Assembly: GCA_902800365.1 (NCBI GenBank)
Contig: CADCEF010000009.1
Coordinates: 1 to 64,000 of the forward strand
Origin: an uncultured Prevotella sp.
GTDB lineage: Bacteria > Bacteroidota > Bacteroidia > Bacteroidales > Bacteroidaceae
Direction of reading: 5' to 3'
Length of the DNA stretch: 64,000 nt
Shown in pieces: positions 48,038-58,400 of this stretch (its first letter is position 1; every line of letters begins with the position of its first letter). The notes beneath the pieces were generated by a model. The model did no database searches. It had not been told where the DNA came from and was given only the letters and a program-made list of their open reading frames with translations. Both the position numbers and the translations under genes were made by a program.

Positions 48038-49401
48038 TGTTGTTTGAGTTTAACCAGTAGTTTTGCATAGCCCTTACGATTATTTGTCAGCATATAGTAC
48101 GCTTTCAGATACTCCAAGGCAAGCATATTATCCTTATTGCTAAAATATAGATCCTCGAGCATTTCGGGAGTTACATGGTCGCTGAACAAGAAACTCTCCT
48201 TATATAGCGACTTACGAAGGCGCCCGTATTCAGGATGTTTTGCAATCGCCTCTTCATCTCCTAACAGCGGCAGTGTCTCGTTGGCCCAGTCACGATAGAA
48301 GAGGGTTTTCTGCAGGGCCATCAGGTATTTGCGAGCAACTTCGTAGCTGCCAATGATCAGGTTTGTCTGTGCCAGACGCTTATAGCAGCGACCACTCTTC
48401 TGGAAATCAAGAATAGCTTCCTGCGCCTCAAACACCGTACGTTGAGCCACATAAATCATACCCAACTGATAGAATGCCTCGGCAGTAGGCATCGGACTGG
48501 TAGCATCGCTCTGTACATCAGGCAGAAGACCGGCTATCCCATTCTGATGATAATCAAACATGTGCTGTGTAAGCTGACCGCGCATGGCCAGGGCCAAATT
48601 CTGTACCGTCACCCCTATCTGGTTGTTCGGTTTCTCTGCATTTGCTGTTTCTATGATTCGATTCCACAACTGATGACTGGCCATGAAGTCATACTGCATC
48701 ACCTTCTCGGCCTTATAATTACCATTCTTCCAAACAACCGCCCCCATAACAACGGCCACTAACGCGAATGAGCAGAGAGGTATAACCAAACCTTTCGAAT
48801 CCTTCAGCCACTTACGACATACAAAAACAAGGAGAGGAATAGCGAGTGCTAATAGCCATGCTACATAAAGCAATGTAGGGAATACCTTAGGGTATCTATA
48901 GTAATGACTGCCGCTCCAATAACTACCTACCATCCAATAAAGTATAGGGAGGACAACAATCACTGCGATATATCGCCCCCAGCCTTTCGGTAGTTTACTG
49001 AGGCCCCAAACAGCCAGGAGTGTGAGCAACACAGCCCATACGCCCCCCATGAGTGCATGCTCGTCGAGCAGAAAGAGCCAAAGAAAAAACGAAGGCAAAA
49101 AGCTCAGGCCATATAGTTTGCTGGAGCCAATAAGTTGGAGAGTCAGAAGTTGCACTACTGTTAACAGGATTCCAATAATGATAGCACCAACCCAAGCATA
49201 AAGAAAGAACTGGGTGCAGAACCGTCCCAGCAGGTCGGCCACACCGCCTGGCTGCTTCACAATATCCCATACATAGTTGCTATCGAAGAGAAACAGCTGG
49301 AACTGCTCCTGATAATGCAAGTGATGAGGATATGCCTGTGCGAAAAACAGGACTACCGCCACACAGAAAAGACTACTTATCAAATACTTTACTGAATTCA
49401 T
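48034..49401 (-). CDS. Polytopic membrane protein with TPR-like C-terminus, copy 2 (DUF6057-like)
   Basis: A 455-residue inner-membrane protein with an N-terminal signal anchor and about six further hydrophobic helices (for example AWVGAIIIGILLTVVQLLTL, SFLPSFFLWLFLL, YIAVIVVLPILYWMVG). A soluble C-terminal half (about 230-455) shows TPR-like helices (AEAFYQLGMIYVAQR, YLMALQKTLFYRDWANETLPLL). It resembles the larger protein at 50879-52654 in layout and several blocks (LTQFF, TQFFLYAWVG). Its start overlaps the end of the upstream TolB-like gene by 29 bp, and its stop overlaps the next TolB-like gene by 4 bp. Function unknown. The DUF6057 name is from memory and should be treated as tentative. 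Confidence 0.72.
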   Translation of the reverse strand: MNSVKYLISSLFCVAVVLFFAQAYPHHLHYQEQFQLFLFDSNYVWDIVKQPGGVADLLGRFCTQFFLYAWVGAIIIGILLTVVQLLTLQLIGSSKLYGLSFLPSFFLWLFLLDEHALMGGVWAVLLTLLAVWGLSKLPKGWGRYIAVIVVLPILYWMVGSYWSGSHYYRYPKVFPTLLYVAWLLALAIPLLVFVCRKWLKDSKGLVIPLCSFALVAVVMGAVVWKNGNYKAEKVMQYDFMASHQLWNRIIETANAEKPNNQIGVTVQNLALAMRGQLTQHMFDYHQNGIAGLLPDVQSDATSPMPTAEAFYQLGMIYVAQRTVFEAQEAILDFQKSGRCYKRLAQTNLIIGSYEVARKYLMALQKTLFYRDWANETLPLLGDEEAIAKHPEYGRLRKSLYKESFLFSDHVTPEMLEDLYFSNKDNMLALEYLKAYYMLTNNRKGYAKLLVKLKQQ

Positions 49402-50875
49402 CTACACTAATCTTAACAGGTTCAACCATAAACTCAGGACGGTTGTAGCTCTTTAGCAGGAAAGTGTTGTGCTCGGGATCCTCCTGTGGCAACAGGAATG
49501 CCTTCCCAACCTTTCCGTCTTTGAAATAGGCAAAATATACACGACTGTAGTTACCATCTTCACGGCGACTGGCCAGCATCATCCAATGACCATTGCTCGA
49601 CCAGCTGGGATAACTATCAGACATGCCCTCACTGTTCAGTTTTGTTAGATCGAGAGGGGAAGAGTTCTTTTCATCAAGCGGCAAACAAACAATGTTTGCG
49701 TCATGGTGCCATATATGGAAGCAACCATACCGTCCCTGTGCAAACAACAGATATCGGCCGTCAGGACTAATACGAGGTAGAGTGGCGCTATTATTCTGTG
49801 AAGCAGCATCATACACCAACTCTTCGTCGCCGAAGTTGTGCGTTGCCACATCAAACGAGCGGCGATAGATGTTGTATTGTATCTTTTCATAATATCGTCC
49901 TATCTCGTTATCCCTATCTTTAATGTTCAGCTCCTCTGGCAGTGGCACCGACTTACAATAATAGAGGTATTTGCCATCAGGCGACCAGGTGGGATAAACC
50001 TCCAAGAGCGTAGAATCGTTGCTGACAACGCTTACTGAGTCGGTCTTAATGTCATATAGTATCAAATCGCTCTCAAGGTCGTAAACCTCAAGTTTATTAG
50101 GATTAGATGTATGAAAGCCCTGACGTGTCAGGTCGGTAGAGAAGGCGATCAACTTCTCTGTAGGATGCCATGCAGGATATACACCTCCGGAGATAGTATA
50201 ATCGCGTTTAAGATTAACTCTTGATATCTTACCATCATTCACAAGTACAGTACCTCCGTTAGACTTACGCACATGAAACAACATGTTATCAGTCTTATAG
50301 TTCTGATAACTGTGGCAGTTTATACACTGGCCTGATGCTCTGTCAGTGCAGGTTATCTCGTTATTGAATATCTGCGTCTCTTCGAAAGTGGTAATGTTAC
50401 GCTGAGCAATCTCCATGAAATCCCATGCCACATACGATGGCTCAATCAGCCGATATGACAGATATTCGTCGATAGGTTCTTCGGCAACAAAAATCTCAAA
50501 CGAGTTGAATGAAAGCCATTCATCACTCTTCTTTCCCCAAACTTCTACCTTAAGGCTATTACCCTTCGAGGCTTGGAGCATATCATGCCATTCCTCCTCA
50601 GGAATCTGCACCTTCACGCCACAGCCGTATGTCTGCTGTTTACCATCGGGTGTAGTTATACGAGCCACACACTCATCATACTCATCAGCAGGGAGCATAA
50701 AGTTTAGCGGCGCAATATTATAAGGTATTGTAACATTACAATAATCTGGATAAATCGCTGGCAGGCTTTTTGCCTCTTTTGATGAAGATGGTACATCTGG
50801 ATGACCTGCGCATGATGTCAACAGCAACATGGCAACAGTCAAAAACTTTATATAGGAGTATATATATATTTTCAT
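49373..50875 (-). CDS. TolB-like beta-propeller lipoprotein with CXXCH haem motif, copy 1
   Basis: A 500-residue lipoprotein (Cys22 in LLLTSCAG) with the same N-terminal region (PDYCNVTIPYNIAPLNF) and propeller blades (AWHPTEKLIAFSTDL, TWSPDGKYLYYCKSV, RISPDGRYLLFAQGRYG, SWSSNGHWMMLASRREDG) as the 46625 gene. Its distinguishing segment holds CINCH: Cys184, Cys187 and His188, the c-type haem attachment motif, inside TGCINCHS-like sequence between a Cys-containing strand and the first blade. If haem is attached, the protein would be an exported redox or haem-bearing protein. It starts 3 bp after the membrane-protein gene upstream. No cytochrome maturation gene is in the window. Function unknown. 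Confidence 0.75.
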   Translation of the reverse strand: MKIYIYSYIKFLTVAMLLLTSCAGHPDVPSSSKEAKSLPAIYPDYCNVTIPYNIAPLNFMLPADEYDECVARITTPDGKQQTYGCGVKVQIPEEEWHDMLQASKGNSLKVEVWGKKSDEWLSFNSFEIFVAEEPIDEYLSYRLIEPSYVAWDFMEIAQRNITTFEETQIFNNEITCTDRASGQCINCHSYQNYKTDNMLFHVRKSNGGTVLVNDGKISRVNLKRDYTISGGVYPAWHPTEKLIAFSTDLTRQGFHTSNPNKLEVYDLESDLILYDIKTDSVSVVSNDSTLLEVYPTWSPDGKYLYYCKSVPLPEELNIKDRDNEIGRYYEKIQYNIYRRSFDVATHNFGDEELVYDAASQNNSATLPRISPDGRYLLFAQGRYGCFHIWHHDANIVCLPLDEKNSSPLDLTKLNSEGMSDSYPSWSSNGHWMMLASRREDGNYSRVYFAYFKDGKVGKAFLLPQEDPEHNTFLLKSYNRPEFMVEPVKISVDEFSKVFDK

Positions 50876-50878
50876 TTT

Positions 50879-52654
50879 TTATGATGCAACTTCGTTTTCT
50901 TTTCTGTCAACTATATTAGAATACTGCCTCCCAAAGAAGTAGTAATACCAATAGGTATCGTCCCATTCCCCACGCATTTTTTCAGCAACATCTCCAATAG
51001 TCTTTCCTGGCTTAACATGTTTTGCCATTGCCTCTAAGAACTGTTTGTAGCGGTTATAAACGTTTTCCTCAACAGGGATCATCATGCGTCTTTCTTCTGG
51101 AGCCTTATCCATATACAATATATAAGCCTCCTGTGCATGCAATGGGAATGCCTCGTCAACATGCGACTTCAGATAATTACGGAAAGCTGGCCAAAAACAA
51201 TGCGAGTCACAACGTAATATGGAATAAAACAACGCCTGCTCCGAAGCCACTTTATTATTGTTATTATCCCAAACACACATACTATTTACAAGATAGCTGT
51301 CGGTATTCTCAACGCCCGAAATCTCGTCGGTATAACATGTTTGCAAATCCTTTACTTTTGAAGATACAGGAGCCGGCTGCCAATTACTGTAGAAAGGATG
51401 ATGATGCAGTACCGTATTGTAGCGTTCCATCAGTTTCTTCTCTCCTGTTGCCAAGGCACAACGGGATAGCATCTTCAGGAAAAATGGTGAGAAGCCTCTT
51501 TGAATGGAATTTTCGAAACTCAAACGTATGGCTTCATTCATCATACCGTAATTATAATATACCAGAGGCGATGCTATTTCCAAAAGTGTAACATGAACCG
51601 AATCAGGGTTATTTATTGGGAAACTTATGTTACCGCTCTTGAACGAACGGTCCAGAAGTCCTCCTTCGTTAAACAGTGCGATATTCTTAAGGAATAACAT
51701 TGAGGTTGTTGGTTTCTTGTTTCCTTCCACCAGATCAAGTACCTCCTTCCAGTTCCCGTCAGAAGCATAGCGCACCATTCGCATCTCATCGATATAGTTC
51801 TGGTCACTGAACATCTGTGACTTAGTAAAGAAGATACCGATAATAGCACATAATACCGGTACGAACCACTTAGCAAGATAATTCCGCAACAATACTATCA
51901 GTACTGAGATAATACCTAGCGCCCAGAATGGTATCGGGAGGCGATCGCTTTTATCAAGCGGCGCATCAAACTGAGGCATACCTGCAAGAATTACATCGTC
52001 GTATTTTAGATTTGAGTATAGCTGAGTATGCCAGATACTGGAGGTAAAAAGAAGTAGTACGATACCTACCAGCTCACGCCAGGTCATCTTGTCGCTAAGT
52101 GCAAGACATACTACAAATAGATAAGCATACCATCCAAGCACAGGATAAATACACGCACCCAATACATACCATACAAGATGCCACTTCCTAGGTGTACTGC
52201 CAGCAGCCCATAGGAGCAACAGCATCAGGAAATAGCCAACCGACTGCGAGAACCAATAGCCTCTATAAGGGAGGATATAAATCCAATAGCCTAAGTCGAC
52301 AATCGATGTGAGCAGACAGGCAACAGGCAAGAGCATCAGCGCGGAGGCACTTCCCTGTAACCGGAATGCTTTAGCACCCACAAAGTATATCATAGCCCAG
52401 ATAGCGGCCAAAATACCGGTTCCTACAATGGGTTTACAGAAAAACTGTGTGAGCCAGGCACCCACATATTGCATCAAGCCGAAAGGCTTCGACATTAAAG
52501 TATTGAAAAACGGTGCTCCGACGATAAATTCAGAACGGTCGTGTGCCGTATAGAGAACCTCTTGATTGATGTATAAGATGTATACAACAAACGAAATGAA
52601 AGCCAACAGACTTACATAGAGTGAGGCACGGGATAATTTGCTATTAAAAGTCAT
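50879..52654 (-). CDS. Polytopic membrane protein with TPR-like C-terminus, copy 1 (DUF6057-like)
   Basis: A 591-residue inner-membrane protein with about nine hydrophobic helices in residues 1-290 (VSLLAFISFVVYILYI, GILAAIWAMIYFVGA, LMLLPVACLLTSIVDLGYWI, YFLMLLLLWAAG) and a soluble helical C-terminal half (about 300-591: YYNYGMMNEAIRLSFENSIQ, PFFLKMLSRCALATGEKKL). Paralogue of the 48034-49401 gene. Together with the TolB-like genes it forms a duplicated two-gene module A-B-A'-B'. It lies 69 bp after the surface lipoprotein gene, in the same direction. Nothing in it suggests a known transporter or enzyme family; role unknown. Confidence 0.72.
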   Translation of the reverse strand: MTFNSKLSRASLYVSLLAFISFVVYILYINQEVLYTAHDRSEFIVGAPFFNTLMSKPFGLMQYVGAWLTQFFCKPIVGTGILAAIWAMIYFVGAKAFRLQGSASALMLLPVACLLTSIVDLGYWIYILPYRGYWFSQSVGYFLMLLLLWAAGSTPRKWHLVWYVLGACIYPVLGWYAYLFVVCLALSDKMTWRELVGIVLLLFTSSIWHTQLYSNLKYDDVILAGMPQFDAPLDKSDRLPIPFWALGIISVLIVLLRNYLAKWFVPVLCAIIGIFFTKSQMFSDQNYIDEMRMVRYASDGNWKEVLDLVEGNKKPTTSMLFLKNIALFNEGGLLDRSFKSGNISFPINNPDSVHVTLLEIASPLVYYNYGMMNEAIRLSFENSIQRGFSPFFLKMLSRCALATGEKKLMERYNTVLHHHPFYSNWQPAPVSSKVKDLQTCYTDEISGVENTDSYLVNSMCVWDNNNNKVASEQALFYSILRCDSHCFWPAFRNYLKSHVDEAFPLHAQEAYILYMDKAPEERRMMIPVEENVYNRYKQFLEAMAKHVKPGKTIGDVAEKMRGEWDDTYWYYYFFGRQYSNIVDRKENEVAS

Positions 52655-52723
52655 TGTTTTGAGTTAAAGGGCCGACTCATTTTAATGAGCCAGCCCTAAA
52701 TAATTTATACTGTAAAGGAATGA

Positions 52724-53473
52724 TTATTCCTCATAGTAAACAGACTTGATTTTAACTGTACCGCGTGTCATCATGAGGTCCAGATCGTGTGCGGTAGCAC
52801 CCTTTGCACATGTATTAGCAATCTCGTCGGTGATAGGAAGTTCCCACAGACCAACAGAAAGAGCTACATTATCAGCAAATGGGCCATCCCACCATCCACT
52901 CATTACACGTACAGTACATCCAAAGTCATCACCCCAGATGAACTGGCCTTCCTCTGCCTCGATGATGTCGAAGATAAGAGTCTTCTTACCAAAGTATACT
53001 TCGTCTGAAAGGAATGGGAAATACTTACCTTCACCATCACTGAAACGTCCAGCAGCAGCATCACCAGGACCGAGAATGGCAGGCTCTGTGTTATCAGGAC
53101 CACCGAAGATATAGAACTTCTGGAGAGGATCGGTAATCTCGCTACATGTTATAGGGAAATCAGCAGTAAGCTCAGTTCCATCTGCACAGATAGCAGTAAG
53201 CTTTACGGAATAAGAACCAAGCTTCATCTTCTTTGTAGCATAGTTACCAACAAATTCCTTGCCACCAATATCCCACTTAGCATTCACAGGTGCTAAGGTC
53301 TCACAGGTAATCACATTACCATTCTGACCACTGGCTGCCTTGTCAACAGTAACAGTTGTCTTTGAAATGAGCTCATCAACAGAAATGTGCCCACCATTGC
53401 CAATCTTCTCATGAATAGGATCGCATGCAGCAAAGGCACATACTGCGAATAACATCAAAAATATCTTTTTCAT
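52724..53473 (-). CDS. Surface lipoprotein, likely glycan-binding (SGBP-type)
   Basis: A 249-residue lipoprotein (Cys17 in AAC, MKKIFLMLFAVCAFAAC leader). The N-terminal half looks like a PKD/Ig-type domain (VITCETLAPVNAKWDIGGKEF, LGSYSVKLTAICADGTEL). The C-terminal half is a beta-sandwich rich in Trp and Asp (GQFIWGDDFGCTVRVMSGWW, VALSVGLWELPI), which could form a carbohydrate platform. It occupies the slot directly after a SusD gene (20 bp), the usual position of surface glycan-binding proteins in PULs. No enzyme motif is seen. Ligand unknown. Confidence 0.72.
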   Translation of the reverse strand: MKKIFLMLFAVCAFAACDPIHEKIGNGGHISVDELISKTTVTVDKAASGQNGNVITCETLAPVNAKWDIGGKEFVGNYATKKMKLGSYSVKLTAICADGTELTADFPITCSEITDPLQKFYIFGGPDNTEPAILGPGDAAAGRFSDGEGKYFPFLSDEVYFGKKTLIFDIIEAEEGQFIWGDDFGCTVRVMSGWWDGPFADNVALSVGLWELPITDEIANTCAKGATAHDLDLMMTRGTVKIKSVYYEE

Positions 53474-53493
53474 ATTGATTACTTATTATTACA

Positions 53494-55386
53494 TTAATAA
53501 AGTGTCTTATATTGTGTCTTAGGATCTGCAGCATCCCAACCTGGGTTTTGCTCCAACTTACCATTCATCAGTGTAATCTGAGACTTAGGCTTAGCAACAA
53601 AGCCATTAGTTTCAGCGTAACGCTCAGCCCAAGAACAAGTCATGTGCTTCATTGAACGCTTATTTCCTGTCTGGCCAAGGCAAACAATCTGCTTACCATC
53701 CTGAGCCTGAAGAGCCTTAGCTGCATATGAGCTTGTACCAGAGTCCTTACCAGACCAACGACGCATATCGTTGAAACGAAGACCCTCGAAACAGAACTCC
53801 CAACGACGCTCGTTCTGAACAGCTGCCAGAGAGTAAGGAGTCTCAGGAACACCTGCACGCTTCTGAACCTGGTTCATATACTGAGCATCACCAGTAAGCT
53901 CGGTGAGCATCAACAGAACGTCAGAATAACGCATCAGATAGAAATCCTCGAAGTGGTCACCCTGCATCTTGTTATCAAGTGAACTGCCGGTATAACCCGC
54001 ACACTGGCTCCACCATGTTTCGTTATTACCACCACAAGCGTCGAGGTTAACCTCAGCATACTTCTTTACTGAATAACCAGACTCCTCACAGTCGTCCTTC
54101 TCATAGGTGTACTGAGCAAGTTCACCATCGAGGTCAATCAAAGAAGCCTTCTTGCGGAGGTCTGTATAATTACCTGAATTCTCAGCAGCTGTCCAATCAT
54201 CCCAGATGTTGTTAGAAGGAGTACCCTGGCCCCATCCCTGGTTGAATGGATATGTCAGGTCACGGCTTCCGTTATTACCAGAAGCACCATTACGGAGTCC
54301 CCAGAATACAGAGATGTAGTTAGAATACATACGCTGAGCGTTATAAGTACCACCAATGCTCCAGCTTGAAGCATTCATGAACTGGATCTGGAAAATCTCC
54401 TCAGTGTTACCGTTACCCATACCTGGCTGGTCGAAGCAGTTCTCACGCTTCATGTCAGCGATATAGTCATATGCATGACCTTCACCATCGTGAGCCTCAT
54501 CCCACAGCAAGCTGTTAGAATACTGCCACAATGAACGATAGTCCTCACAAAGCTTGTAGCCGCCATTAGCAACAACATCCTTCAGAGCTGCGATAACATC
54601 TGCCTGAGAAAGAGATGCACTATTAACACCTTCCTGTTCAACAAGATTGATAGCAGGAGCACCACCTGAAGCGAGCTCACCAACCTTCTTGTAGAAGCCA
54701 GCCCAGAACATATATGCACGAGCCATGAATGACTCAGCAGCATACTTATCTGCATGACCAGAGCCATTAGCTCTCTCTGGCTTCATCAGATTTGTAGCAG
54801 AAACAAAGTCAGAAAGAATCTGTGGATAGATAACCTCTTCAGCACTTACCTGCTGCTGCATCTCCTCTGTAATAGTGGTAGATGTAATCAGAGGTACATC
54901 TCCAAACAGCTGAGTGAGCCACAGTGTATAAAGACCACGCATAAAGAATGCCTCACCAAGGAGCTGGTTACGCTGAGCCTTCTGAGCCTCAGTCCAGGGC
55001 ACATTATCAATAGTCTCGATAGTATTGTTAGCACGTGAGATACCACCATACAAGAGAGTGAAAGGAGTTTCATACTGATTAACATTCATCTCAACAAGAT
55101 GGTGCAAAGACTTCACTTTATTGTCCTGCAAACCGCCACTACCGAAGCAGTTATCTGACATAACTTCCCACCAGAAGAAAATATTCTGGTTATCGGAGTC
55201 ACCACCACCCATGGTATTCATGATACTATAGGTAGCAGCATTCAAAGCCTCAACATCTGCAGGTTTACCTGGGAAGGTAGCCTGTGTCATCTCTGTAGGA
55301 CGTGGATCTGTGTCCAGCATGTCGTTACAAGATGTAAACATACCAGCTGACAAAACAGCTGCTGCTGATAAAATATACTTTTTCAT
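53494..55386 (-). CDS. SusD-like glycan-binding lipoprotein (fourth pair)
   Basis: A 630-residue SusD-family lipoprotein (Cys20 in GMFTSCNDMLDTDPRP). It has the family blocks GEAFFMRGLYTLWLTQLFGDVPL and NERRWEFCFEGLRFNDMRRW. It follows its SusC partner by 15 bp and is followed by the surface lipoprotein gene. It belongs to the seven-gene operon that continues into the membrane/TolB modules. Confident on family; the ligand is probably a xylan-derived sugar because of the shared operator upstream of the operon. Confidence 0.92.
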   Translation of the reverse strand: MKKYILSAAAVLSAGMFTSCNDMLDTDPRPTEMTQATFPGKPADVEALNAATYSIMNTMGGGDSDNQNIFFWWEVMSDNCFGSGGLQDNKVKSLHHLVEMNVNQYETPFTLLYGGISRANNTIETIDNVPWTEAQKAQRNQLLGEAFFMRGLYTLWLTQLFGDVPLITSTTITEEMQQQVSAEEVIYPQILSDFVSATNLMKPERANGSGHADKYAAESFMARAYMFWAGFYKKVGELASGGAPAINLVEQEGVNSASLSQADVIAALKDVVANGGYKLCEDYRSLWQYSNSLLWDEAHDGEGHAYDYIADMKRENCFDQPGMGNGNTEEIFQIQFMNASSWSIGGTYNAQRMYSNYISVFWGLRNGASGNNGSRDLTYPFNQGWGQGTPSNNIWDDWTAAENSGNYTDLRKKASLIDLDGELAQYTYEKDDCEESGYSVKKYAEVNLDACGGNNETWWSQCAGYTGSSLDNKMQGDHFEDFYLMRYSDVLLMLTELTGDAQYMNQVQKRAGVPETPYSLAAVQNERRWEFCFEGLRFNDMRRWSGKDSGTSSYAAKALQAQDGKQIVCLGQTGNKRSMKHMTCSWAERYAETNGFVAKPKSQITLMNGKLEQNPGWDAADPKTQYKTLY

Positions 55387-55401
55387 ATCTTAATAGTCGA
55401 A

Positions 55402-58400
55402 TTAGAATTTAATACTTGCACCAACCAGATAAGTACGAGATGGTGGGTAAAGACCAAGGTCGATACCAGATGCCCAACCTGTACCACCACCAGAGTTACC
55501 TACCTCAGGATCGAGGCCTGTGTACTTGGTGAATGTGTAGAGGTTCTGTGCCTGAACATAGAAACGGAGCTGCTGGAATGGGCAAGACTTCCAGATGTGC
55601 TTGAAGTCGTAACCCAGAGTTACAGTCTTAATCTTGAAGTAGTCGGCATTCTCCATATAACGGGTAGAGACCCAAATGGTATTATTATGACCTGTAGCAG
55701 ACATACGTGGCTCCTTGTTTGAGGTACCCTCACCATGCCAACGATTCAGGATAGTTGTATCGTAGTTCTGATAAGCAGCATCACCGAATGAACGGTAAGA
55801 ACGCATAACCTGCTGACCGAATGCACCTGCACCATTTACAGCGAAGTCAAAGCCCTTGAACTGCAGACCGAGATTTACACCAAGCATGACGTCTGGGTTA
55901 GGATTACCAATCTCATGACGGTCGCAAGCATCACTTTCAGCATAGGTAATCACACCATCACCATTCCAGTCATCCCAGATCATATCACCAGGCTGTGCAT
56001 CATCGAGAACTGCCTTACCGGCCTGACGTGCAGCCTCAATCTGCTCCTGATTCTGCCAGATGCCACTGTATGACATACCATAGAAGTAACCGATAGGCTT
56101 ACCCTCTTCAGCACGATATACATACTCAGTACCCTGTGAAAGTACACCACCAGGACCATTGAGGTAGTGGTTCTCGTTAGCGATACGTGTTACCTTATTC
56201 TTATTGGTAGCGAAGTTTACACCAACGTTATAGCTGAAGTCCTTACCAATCTTATCATTCCAAGTAAGAGCGAGCTCAAAACCAGTATTCTCAACGTCAC
56301 CACCATTGATAGCAGCAGGATTGGTACCAAATATTGAAACCATGTTACCACCAATCAGCCAGTCCTTAGTAGTCTTCTTATACCAGTCGAAGTTTACACC
56401 CAGACGGTTGTTGAGGAAACGAGCGTCGAAACCTAAGTCAAGCTGCTCAGAAGTCTCCCAAGTCAGGTCAGGGTTAGGAACGATGTTTGCATAAGCACCA
56501 GTATTAGGAATACCAGCTACAGAAGATGCCATATCAGAACCGAACTTATAACCGCTGTCGTTAGCGTCGCCTGACAGAGCGATTGTTGCCAGATACTGAT
56601 ACTTAGAGATATCCTTGTTACCATTCTGTCCCCAAGATGCACGGATCTTGAAGAAGTCGAGCCAGCTCTTAGTCTTCTCCATGAATGGCTCATTGCTGAT
56701 TACCCAACCTGCAGATACAGATGGGAAGAAGCCCCAACGCTTACCGTCGGTGAAGATACTAGAACCATCATAACGCATGGTTACAGTAGCCATATAACGC
56801 TCGTTCCAGTCCCAAGTCAAACGACCGAACCAAGAAGCGAGATATTCCTCATCATTAGGATTACCGGTAATAGAAGCGTCGGTAATACTATTCAGTTTGA
56901 AGTTTGACATCCAAGCAGAATCCCATCCTCTCAGAGTTGCGAGCTGCTCGCCATATGCAACTTTGTTAGATGCACCGAGGTTTGTGCTCCAAGCAGTGCT
57001 CTGGAATGACTGACCAACCATAGCACTGATCTTATGACCAGCAATAAGAGGAAGATCGTAAGTAAGAGTATTCTCAATAGAGAAGTTACTGTTCAGCCAA
57101 GTGCTCTGGCTTCCGCTGTAAGAGTTAACGATAGCAGCACCATCTGATGGGGCACGTGGCTCACCATAACTACGGTATGCACCTGCTCCCCAGTTATAGT
57201 TGAACTGTGAACGGAATCTCAGGCCCTTGATAGGCTGGATGGTCAGGAATGCAGTTGCGCTTGCGTTGAAGTTACGGCTCTCAGCCATAGAGTTGAATCC
57301 ACCCTTTGACAGGTTCTCCCATGGGTTGTTGAACATAATTGGGTTCCAACCTGTTCCATAAGTCATATTACCCATAGGATCCTGGAAGTTATAGATATCA
57401 CCATTCTCTGCATACTGTGGCAGAAGGGGAACAGTCTGAAGCAGGCTGTGGATATAACTCCAGTACATACCATCCTCAGCGAGGTCATGACTCTTGTTAT
57501 AGCCAATAGAGATGTTCTCACCGATGGTGATAGCATCGAAGTCCTTAGCCTTCAGAAGCACGTGATCGCTGTTGATACGGATGGTGTGACGCTTGTAATA
57601 AGAAGCCTTGTCTGCACCCATGATACCTTCATTACCAGTATAGGTGTAAGACATAGCGAACTTAGAACGGTCTGAACCACCAGTCAGAGTTACAGAATGG
57701 TTCTGCTGCTGAGCATTCTTGTTGTTGAATACATCCCACCAATCAGTACCCTGCCAGCCGTTATTAACCTTATTAAGGATATCAGCAGGAACATAAGATG
57801 CCCAATCCAACTTTTTACCTGAAGTATTAAAGGTATACTCATCAATAATAGTCATATACTGCTGAGCGTTGAGCAGCTGTGGACGCTTGTAAACGTTTGA
57901 CCAACCCATAGCACCATTATAGCTGAGCTCAATCTTACCAGCCTTACCCTGCTTGGTTGTAACCAGAATAACACCGTTAGCAGCACGTGATCCATAGATG
58001 GCTGCAGATGCAGCATCCTTCAACACGTCAATACTCTCGATATCGTTAGGGTTAATACCGTCGAGGTTACCACCAGCAACACCATCGATTACATAAAGAG
58101 GTGCTGAATTACCAGTAGTTCCGATACCACGGATATATACCTTATATCCCTTACCAGGCTGTGAAGAACTCTGAGTAATCTGTACACCAGGAGTGCTTGA
58201 CTGCATAGCCTCAAGAGCGTTGGTTGTATTCAGCTTGGCGATATCCTCACCCTTAACCTGAACTGTAGCACCGGTAACCAGCTTCTTCTTCATGGTACCG
58301 TAACCAACAACTACTACTTCATCAAGTAAAGCATCATCTTCCTGCAGTGTGATGTTGAAAGATGACTGATTGCCAACCTTGATTTCCTGAGTCTGATAAC

